Shown in pieces: positions 36,582-49,000 of a stretch of DNA of 64,000 bases; positions within the stretch are counted from its first letter, which is position 1; each line of letters starts with the position of its first letter. Source of the stretch: WVXT01 sp964403285 (lineage in GTDB: Bacteria > UBA6262 > WVXT01). A program made the position numbers and the translations under genes. The notes beneath the pieces are model-generated. The model did not search any database, was not told the DNA's origin, and was given only the letters and a program-made list of their open reading frames with translations. Location of the stretch: NCBI GenBank assembly GCA_964403285.1, contig CAYOFG010000003.1, forward strand, positions 19,386 to 83,385. Reading direction: 5' to 3'.

Positions 36582-36760
36582 TTTGATTGGAGTGTTGGAG
36601 TGTAAAGCGAAAGCTTTACCAGTCCCGACAAGTCGGGACACTCCTGGTTTAGATAAGGAGTAGCGAAGCAAAGCTTCACGACAATAGAAGATGGCACCAT
36701 AGATGGTTCTTGACGAGAAACACAATCCGTGATGAAAGATTTTACTAAAAATTTACAATT
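36582..36760 (+). repeat. Spacer with GAAA-loop hairpins after the giant gene
   Basis: GTAAAGCGAAAGCTTTAC, GTCCCGACAAGTCGGGAC enclosed by GGAGTGT/ACACTCC, then AGCGAAGCAAAGCTTC. Same element classes as inside the ORFs. No gene is visible in this stretch. The hairpins lack T runs, so none is a convincing terminator. Confidence 0.65.
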
Positions 36761-36762
36761 CG

Positions 36763-36809
36763 TTTACAACATTGTAATGTGATTAATATATAATTATATA
36801 GTATATAAT
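36763..36809 (+). promoter_or_regulatory. Possible promoter for riboswitch 2 transcript
   Basis: A very A+T-rich stretch with TTTACA (36763-36768), TTGTAA (36772-36777) and TATAAT at 36789-36794 and 36804-36809. Spacings are not ideal (20 bp for the first pair), but it is the only TATAAT-bearing stretch just upstream of the aptamer. Confidence 0.35.
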
Positions 36810-36846
36810 ATTTTGTCTTTAGTCGTCGGAGAATCTTGAAATAATT

Positions 36847-36951
36847 CAATATTCCGAAAGGGCAAACCTTGAGCAATCAGGGGGCGCAAAGCCTTGGGGT
36901 TACATAGATAGACAACATTGCAGTTGAACCAGCCCGGCTGCCGATAACGAG
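36847..36951 (+). promoter_or_regulatory. c-di-GMP-I (GEMM) riboswitch aptamer 2
   Basis: AGGGCAAACC and GGGCGCAAAGCC with GGGTTACATAG and CGGCTGCCGATAACGAG, nearly identical to the copy at 10508. It precedes the 7,871-residue gene. Confidence 0.93.
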
Positions 36952-36985
36952 TATAGAACCCGCTATGGGTAGTCGGGCTTTTTTT
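36931..36985 (+). terminator. Riboswitch expression-platform terminator 2
   Basis: AGCCCGGCTGCC pairs with GGGTAGTCGGGCT followed by seven T. The stem differs from copy 1 by compensatory change (CGG/CCG versus GGG/TCC arms) while keeping pairing. Confidence 0.85.
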
Positions 36986-36992
36986 ATATACG

Positions 36993-37080
36993 CTTGGACT
37001 GTTGGAGTGTGAAGCGAAAGCTTCACGGGTCAAACTTTCGTTTGACACTCCAGGAGTATAAAGCGAGAGCTTTACAGGAG
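36993..37080 (+). repeat. Hairpin cluster and Shine-Dalgarno before the giant gene
   Basis: GTGAAGCGAAAGCTTCAC, GTCAAACTTTCGTTTGAC and TAAAGCGAGAGCTTTA in series. AGGAG at 37076-37080 lies 5 bases before ATG 37086. Confidence 0.75.
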
Positions 37081-37085
37081 AGAAG

Positions 37086-40000
37086 ATGGTTGCTTGGTGG
37101 TGTAGCAAGGCAAATAAAATATGGCTTAGAGTTCTGGCAGTGGTTGTAAGCAGTGTGTTTTTCTTCACCCAGGTAGTGGGAGCTTCTGTGCCAGATAGAA
37201 GTTTCTGGGCAGAGAGGCGTAAAGCCAGGCAGAAACTCCTCGCTTCCCGGGAAAAACCTCACCAATCAGATAGAAGAGAAAGTTTAGGAGAGAAGCTTGA
37301 AGAGAAAGATGTTGCAGGTGAAGTATCTTCCCTTATCACCCCTCATAATCTATTCACTGTTCCTTCCCAATACGGCACGGTAAGAGAAGTCCATACGCAA
37401 GGATCAAGCAAGGAGCCACAAGGGATGGGGAATAGACTGATTATCCACATCCAGGATGCCCATTCCAGTCCTGAAGCCCAGCTAAACAGCGCGAATATTC
37501 TGAAATATCTCCGCGATAGTCTAGCCCAAACCTCTGGAGTGTCAAGCGAAAGCTTGACCAGAGAAGATGAAACTATCGTTTCACACTCCAGAGTTGATGG
37601 AGTGTCAAGCGAAGGCTTGACTAAACCTTTATTAATTTGTGTTGAAGGTTCATCTGGTCTTATTGACACCACACTTCTCTCCAGTTTCCCTGAAGAGAAG
37701 GTGAAGGAAGAGGTCGCCAGTGAGTTTCTTAAGGAAGGGAAAATTACTGGAGAGGAATACTTTGCCATAATCAAAGATGAGAAGGCGCCAGTTGTAAATA
37801 TTTATGGGGTAGAGGATAAACGCGCATATGAGAAGAACCTGAAAGCCTTTGACGAAGGTATCTCCTCTGGAGAGAAAATCAGGAATTATTTCCAGAAAGT
37901 CCAAGAAGAGATTAACCCGCTGAAAGCCCGCCTGTATAACAAGAGATTGAAAGATTTAGAATCGAAGATAGAAGCCTACCAGAAAAAGAAAATCTCACTC
38001 AGTCAATACTGCCAATATCTTCATCGTCTTTTAGATGATGCGGGTTCGATGAATCGAACCTCTACGGAATCAAATGTAGGGACGACATTTATGACGCCCA
38101 AGAGATATCCTAATTTCAGGCTATTTGTCGAGGCATCTCAATTTGAGGAGAAGATAGACTTCTCCAGAGTAGATTCAGAGAGGTCAAAATATATAAAAGA
38201 ACTAAGCGAGAAATTGACTAATGATGAACTATCCGAACTTCTGATTATGAGCCTTGACTATAGATTAGGGAAGGTGACATCGGGTGAATACTATACTTAT
38301 CTACAATCTCTCTCTTCCAGAATGGGAAAGGGACTGAGGTCAGAAGACCCCAGAATACTGACTGAGCTTGTGACTTCCAAGGAAGGTAAGAATGAGTATC
38401 CCAATCTCAACTTATATATCAAGTACAACAAACTCTACGACAGGATAGACCAGAATAAGCTATTCTCAGAGATTAATGAATTAGAGGAAGAACTCAAAGA
38501 AGGGTTATGTGAGACAGAAGAGGAGAGGCAATTAGTAAAACTCTCCAGGATGCTTGGTGTTTTAGAGGACTTGGTGAGTCTCAAGATTTCCAATGAAGAC
38601 CTTGCATATTATTATAAACACCGTGATGAGATAACTTCTGGAATGTTCTCCAATTTCATCACTGAGTCAAACTCTCGTTTGACACTCCGTTCGTTTGACA
38701 CTCCAAACGAATTCTTGGAGTGTAAAGTGAAAGCTTTACTGAAATTTGAGGAGTTCTACAGAATTGCTTTAAGTAGAAACGAAGCTTTAGTGGATAACAC
38801 AATCTCCCGGATGGAAAAAGAAGGAGCGAAAGTTGCAGTTCTTATTGCTGGAGGTTTCCATACGCCAGGGATTACAGAACTTCTCCGTGATAGGAATATA
38901 TCCTATGTAGTGGTTACTCCGAGGCTGGGAGAAGGCTATTCTTCTGATTTAGAAATCTCTCCCAGGAAAAAGAGGACAGACTTTGAGAAAGCAATAGCAG
39001 GGATTATGGGGGCACTAAGGCCAGCGAGTCTATTAGTTGAGAACCAATCATTTAAAATATTGTCTGCAATGCAACTTTATTTTGGGAGTCTAATTGCTCG
39101 CTCTCAGCTTCCTCCAGCAAAGATAGAAAAGGAACTCGCTCAGATGAGGGATAAGTGGCAAAGTGAACTTGGTGACTTAGCCCAATTGCTGAGGAAGGAA
39201 TGGCAAATTGAACTTGACATAGCCGAATTGAAGGAAATGATAGAGAATGTTGCCTTTTTGCCAGTAGTGTTAACCAGAGGCAAAGAGGCATTTGCTTTAG
39301 GAGTTACCAGGAGGAGGGAGAGGAGTCTACCTTTTGTCTTTAAATATGATCTAGTTGAGAAAAAAGTTTCTGAAGTCATCTTTGGCGAAGAGAATTGCCG
39401 GGAATTTCTTTCTTCAGGTTCCTTTGATAACAAGAAAGAGGATCAGGTTGTTGCGCTTGGCAAACTACCGGAACTCTGGAACTTCTTATCCGATGCCTCA
39501 TTAGAATCAATAGCTAAGAAAATTTTGAGAATTCCAAAAGGAATCCCGAAGATTGTATTTTTTGACTTAGATGGAGTATTATTTAGAACGCCAACAAATA
39601 GATTTGATACTCCGGCAAAGATATTGTCTAAATATGGTGTAGAAATATCAGCTGAGCAGCTTGAGGAGATTACACATCCCAGCGAGGAGTGGTTTAGAAA
39701 GGTGATGCTCGGAGAGATTACAGAGCAGGAACTTATTACTTATATTAATCAGAAGTTAAGGGAATTTGGTCTTAAGAAAGATCTCACGATAGATGAGTTT
39801 TTTGAGATATATTTCTGCGAAAGAACACCTAATGAAAAATTTTATCCCCTCTTGAGAAAGCTTAAAAGTAAAGGCATAAAACTGGGTATTATTTCCGATA
39901 GATTTGCAGGAGATCCTATTGTATTTAGAAAGAAACTCGATGCTTCTTTCCCAGGTATATTTGAGCGTGAAGACCTCATTTTCTTTTCCTGTGAGAAGCA

Positions 40001-43000
40001 TCTTTCAAAACAAAGTATTGCTTTGTTTGAACTGGCAAAAAATGCAGCGAGAACAAAATTCGATATAAAACCGGAAGAAATCCTCTTTGTGGATGACAAT
40101 GAAAAGTTTATTAATGTTGCACAAAGTGCCGGGTTAGAGGCGCTTCAATATGTGTTTTATGATGAAGAAGCACCTGAGCCTGCATCTTATGAAATCTTTA
40201 GAGACATCCTTGCTTTACCTCTTTCTTTAGAAAATAATTTACTTGAGAGTAAAAAGAAGCCAGGGTCAGGTCTTGACTTGGCAGATACCAAAAAAGATAC
40301 AGAAAAGACTTCGGTTTTAGGGTTGGGTGCGGCAACACTCTTGACTTTTGGGTTGGGGCTTTTGGAAATATTGCATACAAGTATGCCTCAGACTGGAAGT
40401 GAGTGGAGTTTATTTGTCCCTGCAGTCGTTTTGAGTCTATATGGCTTGCCATTTTTAGGCACATTCCTTACCAGTCTGTTTATTGTTCCATTTATCAGTT
40501 TGAAAGGCAAAAAAGATGCTCCAGAGTTGAAAAAGATTGTTGAAGAGTCTATCGCAGGGAAAAGAGCCAAAGAGATTGTATATGAAGAGTTTTCAGGCTG
40601 GCAAAAATTTAAGGTAGCAAGGGTCAAACCTGAAAATAAGATACTGTATATTAATAAAAGATGGATAGTTGAATCTGATTGGGCATTCATTAATCGTTTA
40701 AGAAAACTCATTCTGCCTATTATCCTTGCTCATGAAGGCGTTCATTTCACTATCAACCTGTCATTGAGAGCAATCCCACCATTCATCCACTTCTTAAATG
40801 AAATTCCTGCCTATTTCATAATGCCCATAAGTTTCCTGAAAAAATGGTCGCTGTCCCCAATTTCAACGAGGAACGCAAACCGGCCCCTCTACAAGGGCGG
40901 TTCGGACTTAGTCAAAAAGTACGGTGGGAGATTTGCTGGGTGGATAAGTCTACTTAGATCTAAAAATCATTATTTCCAGGATATGGCTAAGTCTAAATTG
41001 ATTAGAATGGGTAAATCCGCAATTCCTGTTTTGCAGAAAGCATTAGAGGATGATTATGCCTGTGTTCGTCAATCTGCTGCAGAAGCGTTGGGTGAAATCG
41101 GACCCGAGGCTAAAGAGGCAGTCCCTGCTTTAGAAAAAGCATTAGAGGGGGACGACCTCTCGTTTGTCCGGGAAGCTGTTGCCAAAGCATTAACAAAGAT
41201 AACTGGAAAAGACTATACAAAACAAGCAGAAGCCCAAGATAACACCCTCAATAACGGCGATTCCTTTGACAGTGCCTTTGGTGGGGAGGGGAAAGGCAAA
41301 GGGGACTTTTTGGCATTTGATAAGGGTGTCAGTGATGAGGATGCGGATAGGCTGGCGCGGGAAAATGCTATCGGGGGAAAAATTAAATATAAGAAGATTG
41401 GGCAGGCAATAAGACGCATTGGCAGGGGTAGGGGTAAGATAAGTTTTGGCAAGAGAGGAAGGAATAATCAAAGGGTAGGGAAAATTTTAGCAAGTACCTT
41501 TAAAGAACTAAAAAGGCAGAATGTCCAATTTAAGTTCTCCAAAGGCTTTGGCCGTTATGTGAATAGGGTAGACAATATTGTATATTTAGATGAAGTGTTA
41601 AGAGAGGCTTTTCAGAAGAGACCTCCCCCTGCAAGGCTTGTGCAGTTATTTGCCTTCCTTGCCCACCAGGGTTCCCACAATGAAATTTTTGAACCAGATA
41701 ACCTGCCTAAAGAATTTACTGAAGAAGCTTATGCCGGACTGGCAGAACTTGAGATTTATATCTTAGCCGGTAAAGCCTTAAGAGAAAAACTCCGTCGGAC
41801 TGTCAAATCTGACCTGGCTAAACAGAATATAAGTTGGGATAACGTTATTTTGGATGAGTTGTTTGATTTGGCTGATGAATACGATATTACTACTCCGCCT
41901 ATGACCTTAGAATTTTATCACGATGGGTTATTTACTTATGTTGGTAAAGGCAAGTTTGTTTCTCAGATTGTTCTTTCCTGCCGAGAGAATCTCATTCCAG
42001 AGAATTTAAGAGAATTGTATACATATCTTCGCACTCAAGAAAGACAAGGGAAGATTGAATCTTCAGAAGTTGGCTCTACGATTTTGGGTATTTGCGAAAA
42101 TCTTACCAGGCGGGGTTACGATAAACAGGGTGTGGAAGAGTTAAAGCGTCTGATTGAAAATAAAGATTGGGAAGAGCTAACTACCAGTTTCTTCCGCGAG
42201 GTCACCTTTGGCACTGCGGGCATAAGAGGAGTAAGAGGGAGACCAAAAGATACAGATACCTCTGAAGAAGGACAGTATCTACCCGGACCCAACCGCATCA
42301 ACCCTGATACGATAAAGCGCTATACCATAGGAGTAGCGAATTATATCCTCAACCATGGTTTAAAAGAGCAGGGTGTAGTTGTAGCCAGAGATACCCGCAT
42401 TGGTTCTCGTCGCTTCACCGAAGAGGTGATTAAGGTCTTACGTAGAAAAGGCATTAAGGTCTTTCGCTTTGAGGCTGACCGTCCAGTGGCAGAGATGGCT
42501 TTGGCTGTGGTGGAATTAGGCGCAGCTTTAGGTATTGAGGTTACTGCCATTCATAATCCTCAAAGTGATAATGGCTATAGAATCAGCAATGAATTTGGTG
42601 CCCAGTTATTTGGTCCCGAGAAGCGGGCAATAGTTGTCGAGATTGAGAGAGTAGAGATTGAAGATGTAGATGATTTGAAACTTGATGAATTTGACCCTGA
42701 AAAGGATAGAAATAATCATCCTGACCTGCACAGGATTATTGGTGGCTCAGATACTGACCGCAATATGGACAGGGTTTATAAAGATAGAGTCACAGAGTAT
42801 ATTCTTAATCCGAGAATAGTCCAGGAAAATGCACCTAAGGTGAGGATTGCCTATGATCCCCTCTATGGCGCAGGCAGAAATATTGTCTATGAGTTACTCA
42901 AGAATGAATTAGGCTTTGATGTCCAGAGATACGAACCGCATAGTGTTTCTGACGGCCGATTCCCCGGATTGCCTAAGAATCCTGACCCGGCGGAGGAGGG

Positions 43001-46000
43001 TATTTTAGATGAGGTGACTAATTGGGCGGATACCTTAGGCGAGATAGATTTTATTCTGGGAACCGACCCTGATTCTGACCGGGCGGCGTTTAGGGTTAAA
43101 GATGGAGATGGGAAATGGAGACTGCTTAAGGCTAATGATGTCTGGAGTCTTCTTGTCTGGTATAGACTTACTCAGCTCAAAGCGATGAAGGAATCAGACA
43201 CTTTACCTGATATATATAAAGATATACATCAAGGAAAAGTAACAGGAAAAGATATGCTCACAGATGGCTATGTTATTGAAACCTGGGTAACTACTGATTT
43301 AATTGAGGCTATAGTTAACTCTTTTGGTTTGTCCACTGAGTTCAGGCCGAAGGTGGGATTTAGCGCCATTGCTGAGGTGGCTTTAGATAAGATTGCCTTA
43401 CCTGTTCTTTGCGAAAGATACGCTTTAAACTTAGAGGATGTGCTTAATCACTATAAAGAAGAAGGGGTGCAATATATTGCTGAAAGATTAGCCAGAAGCA
43501 GAAGAGATGTCTTGCAAGAAATCTTTGCTATCTTGAGGAGCAGACTTTTAGGTGGATTTGAAGAGAGTAACGGCGTCTCCTTTGGCGGACATACCTTAGA
43601 GAAAGACGGACTACTTGCCTCTGTGGCAGTTGCAGAAATCGCAGCATATGCCAAAAGTCAAAATACTACACTGTATGAACTTCTGAATCGCATCTATCTT
43701 GAGTATGGTTATTACGCTACCCAGAATATTCCTCTGAAATTAGATGAATTGACTGGCAACGCTGAGAAGAAAAAGATTCTGGAGTCACTGGGGCAAAAGC
43801 TTATTGAAGTCAATCAATACCGGGGAACAGAAGAAGCCCTGAAGATTGGTTCATCTGAAATTATTGAGGCGCGCTCTGGCAGGGAAATTACTCATATGGA
43901 TGAAGAAGGTTACAAATTCAGTCTTTCAGATACAGATTGGGTTATTCCTCGGCCTTCAGGAACCGAACCCAAGATTAGATTTTATGGTCAAGTAAAAGTT
44001 GACCCTTCCTTACTTACACAAGAAAATATTGAGCAGGAAAAACAAAAAGCCGACCAGAGAGCTGAAAATTTGGTTAAACAGGCGCAGGAATTTGCCACCA
44101 GGGGTATTCTTACTGAAGAGCCTATTAGCAAGCCATTAAAGGAATCTTTTATCCTCAATTTTATAAAATCCCTGAAACAAAGGGCAGAAGAAGCAGGTTA
44201 TCCTGTGAATGAACAGACGAAATTTTCTTTACTTATTGGTGGGCATGTAAAAACATCTCCTTCCTTCAGAATAGTTAATTATCTTTTGCAATTGGCTGAG
44301 GAAAATGTTGTTTATTTACCTTACGAGATTTCTTCGGAGAAAGAATTAGAAGAGCTTATTCAAATCTTAAGAGAGTCTCCCCGCTTGGTAGAATTGATTA
44401 TCAGCGATCCCTATAAGATATGCGCGCTTAACTATGTGGATGAACTTGCTGAATCGGCAAAGAAGGCGCAGGCGGTTAATAATATTGTAATCACCAGAGA
44501 TAATAAATTGCTTGGTTCAATGTTTGATGGCTTAGCTTTTATATATTGGTGGAAGGACATCTTAGGTAAGAGCTTGGATAATAAAAAGATTATCCACTTA
44601 GGTGCTGGTGGAGTGGCGAGGGCTTTTGCTGCTGCGGTGAGCGAGGAAGCATCCAACGTAGAATTTGTCTTCTCTGATGTTTCTGGAAGGCGTCTTTATA
44701 CTTTAAAAGATATCATAGAATCCTGGGGCAAGAATATAAAGGTGAAAATTATTAAGGTAGCGCCAGGTTCAGAGTCGGAAGAATTGAATAAAGAATTAAC
44801 GGATGCCGATATTGTTGTTAATGGTACAGGATTAGGAAAGACCAAAGGCAATATCTATGCCTATCCCAGATTAGATTATACAAGAATGAAAGGTAAAGTA
44901 TGTATTGATTGGAATTATCGCCCAGCGGCAAAGAACCTGTTTTTAAAGTATTCGCAGGATAATGGAGCAACGATTTATAATGCCCTGGGATTTTTAATTA
45001 CTGGTTTCTATTATACCTTAGGTGCTATTTCAGATAAGACTGAAGTCTTTGATTTCGACAAGCTATTGAGATTTGCCAAAGACAAATTGGGATTTAAAAA
45101 GGCAGATGAAGCGGATTTTGAAGGCGATGCAAGGATGGTTAAAGCAAGAGAAGCGCTTGCTGAATGTTTGCCTGTTTTAGCTCAGTTATCTCCTCTGGGC
45201 CTGATTAAAGAAACTAAACGGCGTCTCAGCCGTCCTGAGATTCCTTTTATAGAGCAGGTTATTGTTATTTTAGACTCTTTATTCAAACAGGATAAGTCAT
45301 TTGCATGGGATGTGTTGAAAAAATTAAGGGACTATTTCTCTGTGACCGGATGGGGAATCCTTTCTAACGCTATTGAGTATCATCTTCCTGATTTGTTCCC
45401 CCATCCAGAGGAAGAATCCTCTATCTCCTACTCTCTCTCTGTCCCTGAAGAAGACCGTAATAAGGCAATCTCCAAATATGGCATAGGAATAACTGATAAA
45501 GATAAGGCGAGGGGAAATACAGTTGTTCCCCATTCTTTGATTAGTAAAATCCAGAGTATAAGAAAAGGATTCAAAGTGGCTTTAATTGGTCCTTCGCAAC
45601 TAAATCTGGAAACAAATAAGCGCTATGAGATGATTTCTACACCCTTCTTGCCGATAGGAGTCAATGCTGTTATGGGTCATCTACTTGAAAGACAAACCGA
45701 AATCAAAGCTTTTGACCCGAACAATCCTAAAGAGTTAGAGGAACTTTTCGAATACGTAAAAGCCCAGGACGTTATATTAGGTATAAGTCCCCTTCATGAT
45801 ACATTGCAATTTGACCTCCAACTTCTCGATAAATTGCAAGAGAAAGTTAACAGGTATCTGGTAGTAGCTGGAGGGATAGAAGCCAGCACTAATGATAAAT
45901 TTTTCTTAAAAAATCATATAGTTGATATTGTTTTTTCAGGGCCAAGTGAATATCCTTTTAAAGAATTTCTTGAATTTCTGGAAAGCAAAAGAGACGTTAA

Positions 46001-49000
46001 GGAAATTATGCGGATAAAAGGAATAAAGTTTTACGATGGAGAAACAGTCCGCTCCACGGGCAAGATTAGTTACTCAAGTGAACTCTTTGAGGAAACTATA
46101 CGTAAGTTCCCCTGGGAGAAGATGGGTTTAGTGGATTTCGTTAAAGAGCGTAGTTTAGAAATTAGGTTGCCAGTGAGCTTCCTCCTCTGCAGTGATAAAT
46201 GTAAATTCTGTTCTGTACCTGCGTTCAGGCGCACTTTCAGATGTTTGAGCAGAATCATCACCATTAGGCCTGACTTATTGGTGGAGATGATAGAAAAGAT
46301 AAGTTATATCTTATCATCCGCCGGAATCGACCCCAACAAGGTTACTTTTTATCTTCAAGATGAGAACTTTTTTGCTCACCCTTCAAGGGTTAAAAAGTTT
46401 ATCCAAGCACTTAAGAAAGCAAAGGAGAAAGGAAGAATACCAAAAGGCTACTCTTTTTCTGTTAAAGCAAATGTAGGATTTCGTAAAGAAGATATTTATA
46501 AAGAATTAGGTGAACTTAACTTTACTACGCTGGGAATTGGCATAGAACATTGGGATAATGATGTATTAGCTGGGATGAATAAAAGATTTACTACAGAAGA
46601 GGCTGAAGAGATGTTTAAGATGATGTTAAAATACGGCATCACACCAACGGTGTTTCTAATAATATTTCCCCCAGGGTCAAATCTTATTTCCGCAACAAAA
46701 ACACTGAATAAAGCGAAAGAATGGAAAGATTTAGGCTGTGATGTAAAGCTTAATCTTTTTGTTTCTGCTTATCCTGAGACCAGGTTCCTTAAAGAATATG
46801 AAGACAATATAGTGCATAAAGAAGTTAATTACAGAGAGAAAAAATACCTTATCCCCTGGATTATTCTACCAAACGACCCAACCCTATTAGAAAAATCTAT
46901 AAAATATATCAATACTTCACCCGATAAGAACTTTAATTTCAGACTGGGTGATTTTACAGCCGAAGAGCTGATAGCCTATTTTAGCGGCAAAACCGAAAAT
47001 GTAAGACCAGAACATCGCCCATATAGCTCAGAGATATTGGACAATAGAGTAGTAATAAGAAAGATGGGGAAATGGGTATTGGCTGATGCGAAAGAGGATG
47101 GCTACTCCTTCACCACTGCCTTTGGTGGGAAGGGAAGAGATGATAATTCCCTCGACAACGTTGGTTCAGATGCTACCGCCCACAGCGGGGAGGTAAGAAG
47201 GGGAAAGACTCAGAGAGGACAGCAGGGTCCACTTGAGCCGCAATTGATATCTGTCCTTAAACCCGGTCTCCATCGTGAAAGAAATCTGCAATTAGAAAAA
47301 GAGCTTGCAAGTCTAATTGATCAAGAAGGACAAAGAGCGTTAACTCAACTGTTGAAATTGATATCTGGGTATACTTCAATCACAAATTCTGCTCAAGATG
47401 AAATTTATCACTTTATTTATGGTTTTATTGAGGACCTTCCTGAACTATTAAGAACGTATCGCAATCCCGCAGAACGGTTGGCGGCTATCAGGAAAAAGAT
47501 TTCTGATTTGGAGAAAGAACTAGCAAAAGATAGGGAGAATGTAGATAGAACAAGGCTGGTGTTAAGGAATCTATGGGCCTGGTATTCAAGAATTATTCTA
47601 CCAGATAAGCCGACTATTAGATTAAGTCCAGACTATATAGGAAGTTACTCTTTAGATTCATTACCAAAAGGAATTAAAGACTTCCGCATAGAAGGCTTTA
47701 ACAGAAAAGATAAAAAACTTATGCAAGAATGGGAAAGCTGGGCCAGAAGAAATTCTGATGGGACAACCGAGGAGAGATACTTGGTTAATTTACTTCCTAA
47801 ATATTTCCACTGGGTGGATGCAATTGAAGGCAGGATACCGGGATTTAAACTCATAAGTATTGATAGCCAAGGGAAAAAACACATAGAAGGTTGGGTGGTG
47901 TTTGATGAAATTCACGGTGAAGGTTTAATTGTTGCTTATCGTGAGAATGCACCCTGGAATCGTATAGATAATCCAAGAAGAATAAAAGGTGTAGCAACCC
48001 TGCTTGAGAAACGGGTAATCGAGGAAGCGATAAGAAAAGGTTATAATGGTCGGGTATTCTCTATCCCTGAGACCAAGGATGGAATAAGGTTTGCTCTCTC
48101 TATGGGCGCAATAAGAGCCTATCAGCCTAAAACTCAATATGGCAATGTGAGTTGGTGGGTTTACAAATTGGCTCCAGAGGTGGGAGCAGATAGAGCTAAG
48201 ACGATGAGGGATACGGAAGATTTCTCCGACAACAGCGAATCATTCGACACTGCCTTTGGTGGGGGAGGGAGAGATGATAAATCCCTTGACAAAGGCGACC
48301 CCCTGGATGCCGCAGAGGTTCATTCTTCGGTGGTTGTTGAGCCGCAGGAGAAATATGAGAAGTTCAAGCCGCTGCGATTGCAGGCTACTCTGATTGAGAA
48401 AAATCATTTAAACTTCAAAATAACCAAGGGTAGCATAACTCAAGGGGCTCGAGATAGATTTAGAAGGAGAACAAGAGCAATAAAATATCTGCCTAAAGCT
48501 CCACCTAAAGGTTGGACTCAGGATATCCTGATTACCCCTGATACTACACTTACTAAAGATGGCAAACGTCACTTAGGTGAAATAGTCGATGGTGAAATCA
48601 GATATTACCCTGTTGTTCTTGAAAAAGACAAAGAGTTAGCAGATTTATTTAATAGTTCCCCTATTGAGGCACAAAGACTAATCGAATCAGTCATCCTGAA
48701 AGAAATCCTCTCCGCTCTGAAGAAAGACTACAAGGTTCTCTTATCTTGCCTACCTACTGGATACATCTCTGCCAATTTCAAAATCTTAAGCCCATTCAAC
48801 CAGAATAAAGTCTCCTGCTCCGAGGCTTGGTATAGGCAGATTAAGCAGCGCTTTGTGTCATTAGAAGTAGATTTAAGCAAACTAAGCGGCCGCATTAAAG
48901 GTGGACTTACAAGATACGCAAGACTTTTACAAAGCAAAACCTATGCTAATGTCCAGAAGATTGTAGCGGATAAGACCCGGGACGATGCATATGGTTTTGA

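Larger units (their letters stand above)
37086..39520 (+). other. Conserved N-terminal module: signal peptide plus TIKI/ChaN/Ere-like domain, copy 2
   Basis: IHIQDAHSSPEAQ, LICVEGSSGLIDTT and LIAGGFHTPGITELL are conserved with copy 1, as is the end LPELWNFLSDA. Insertions differ (repeat clusters at 37536, 38042 and 38666), showing that they came after the module was duplicated. Confidence 0.55.

Noticed and set aside
36593..36655. Rho-independent terminator after the 8,608-residue gene
   Set aside because: Hairpins are present but none is followed by a T run; they match the general repeat family.
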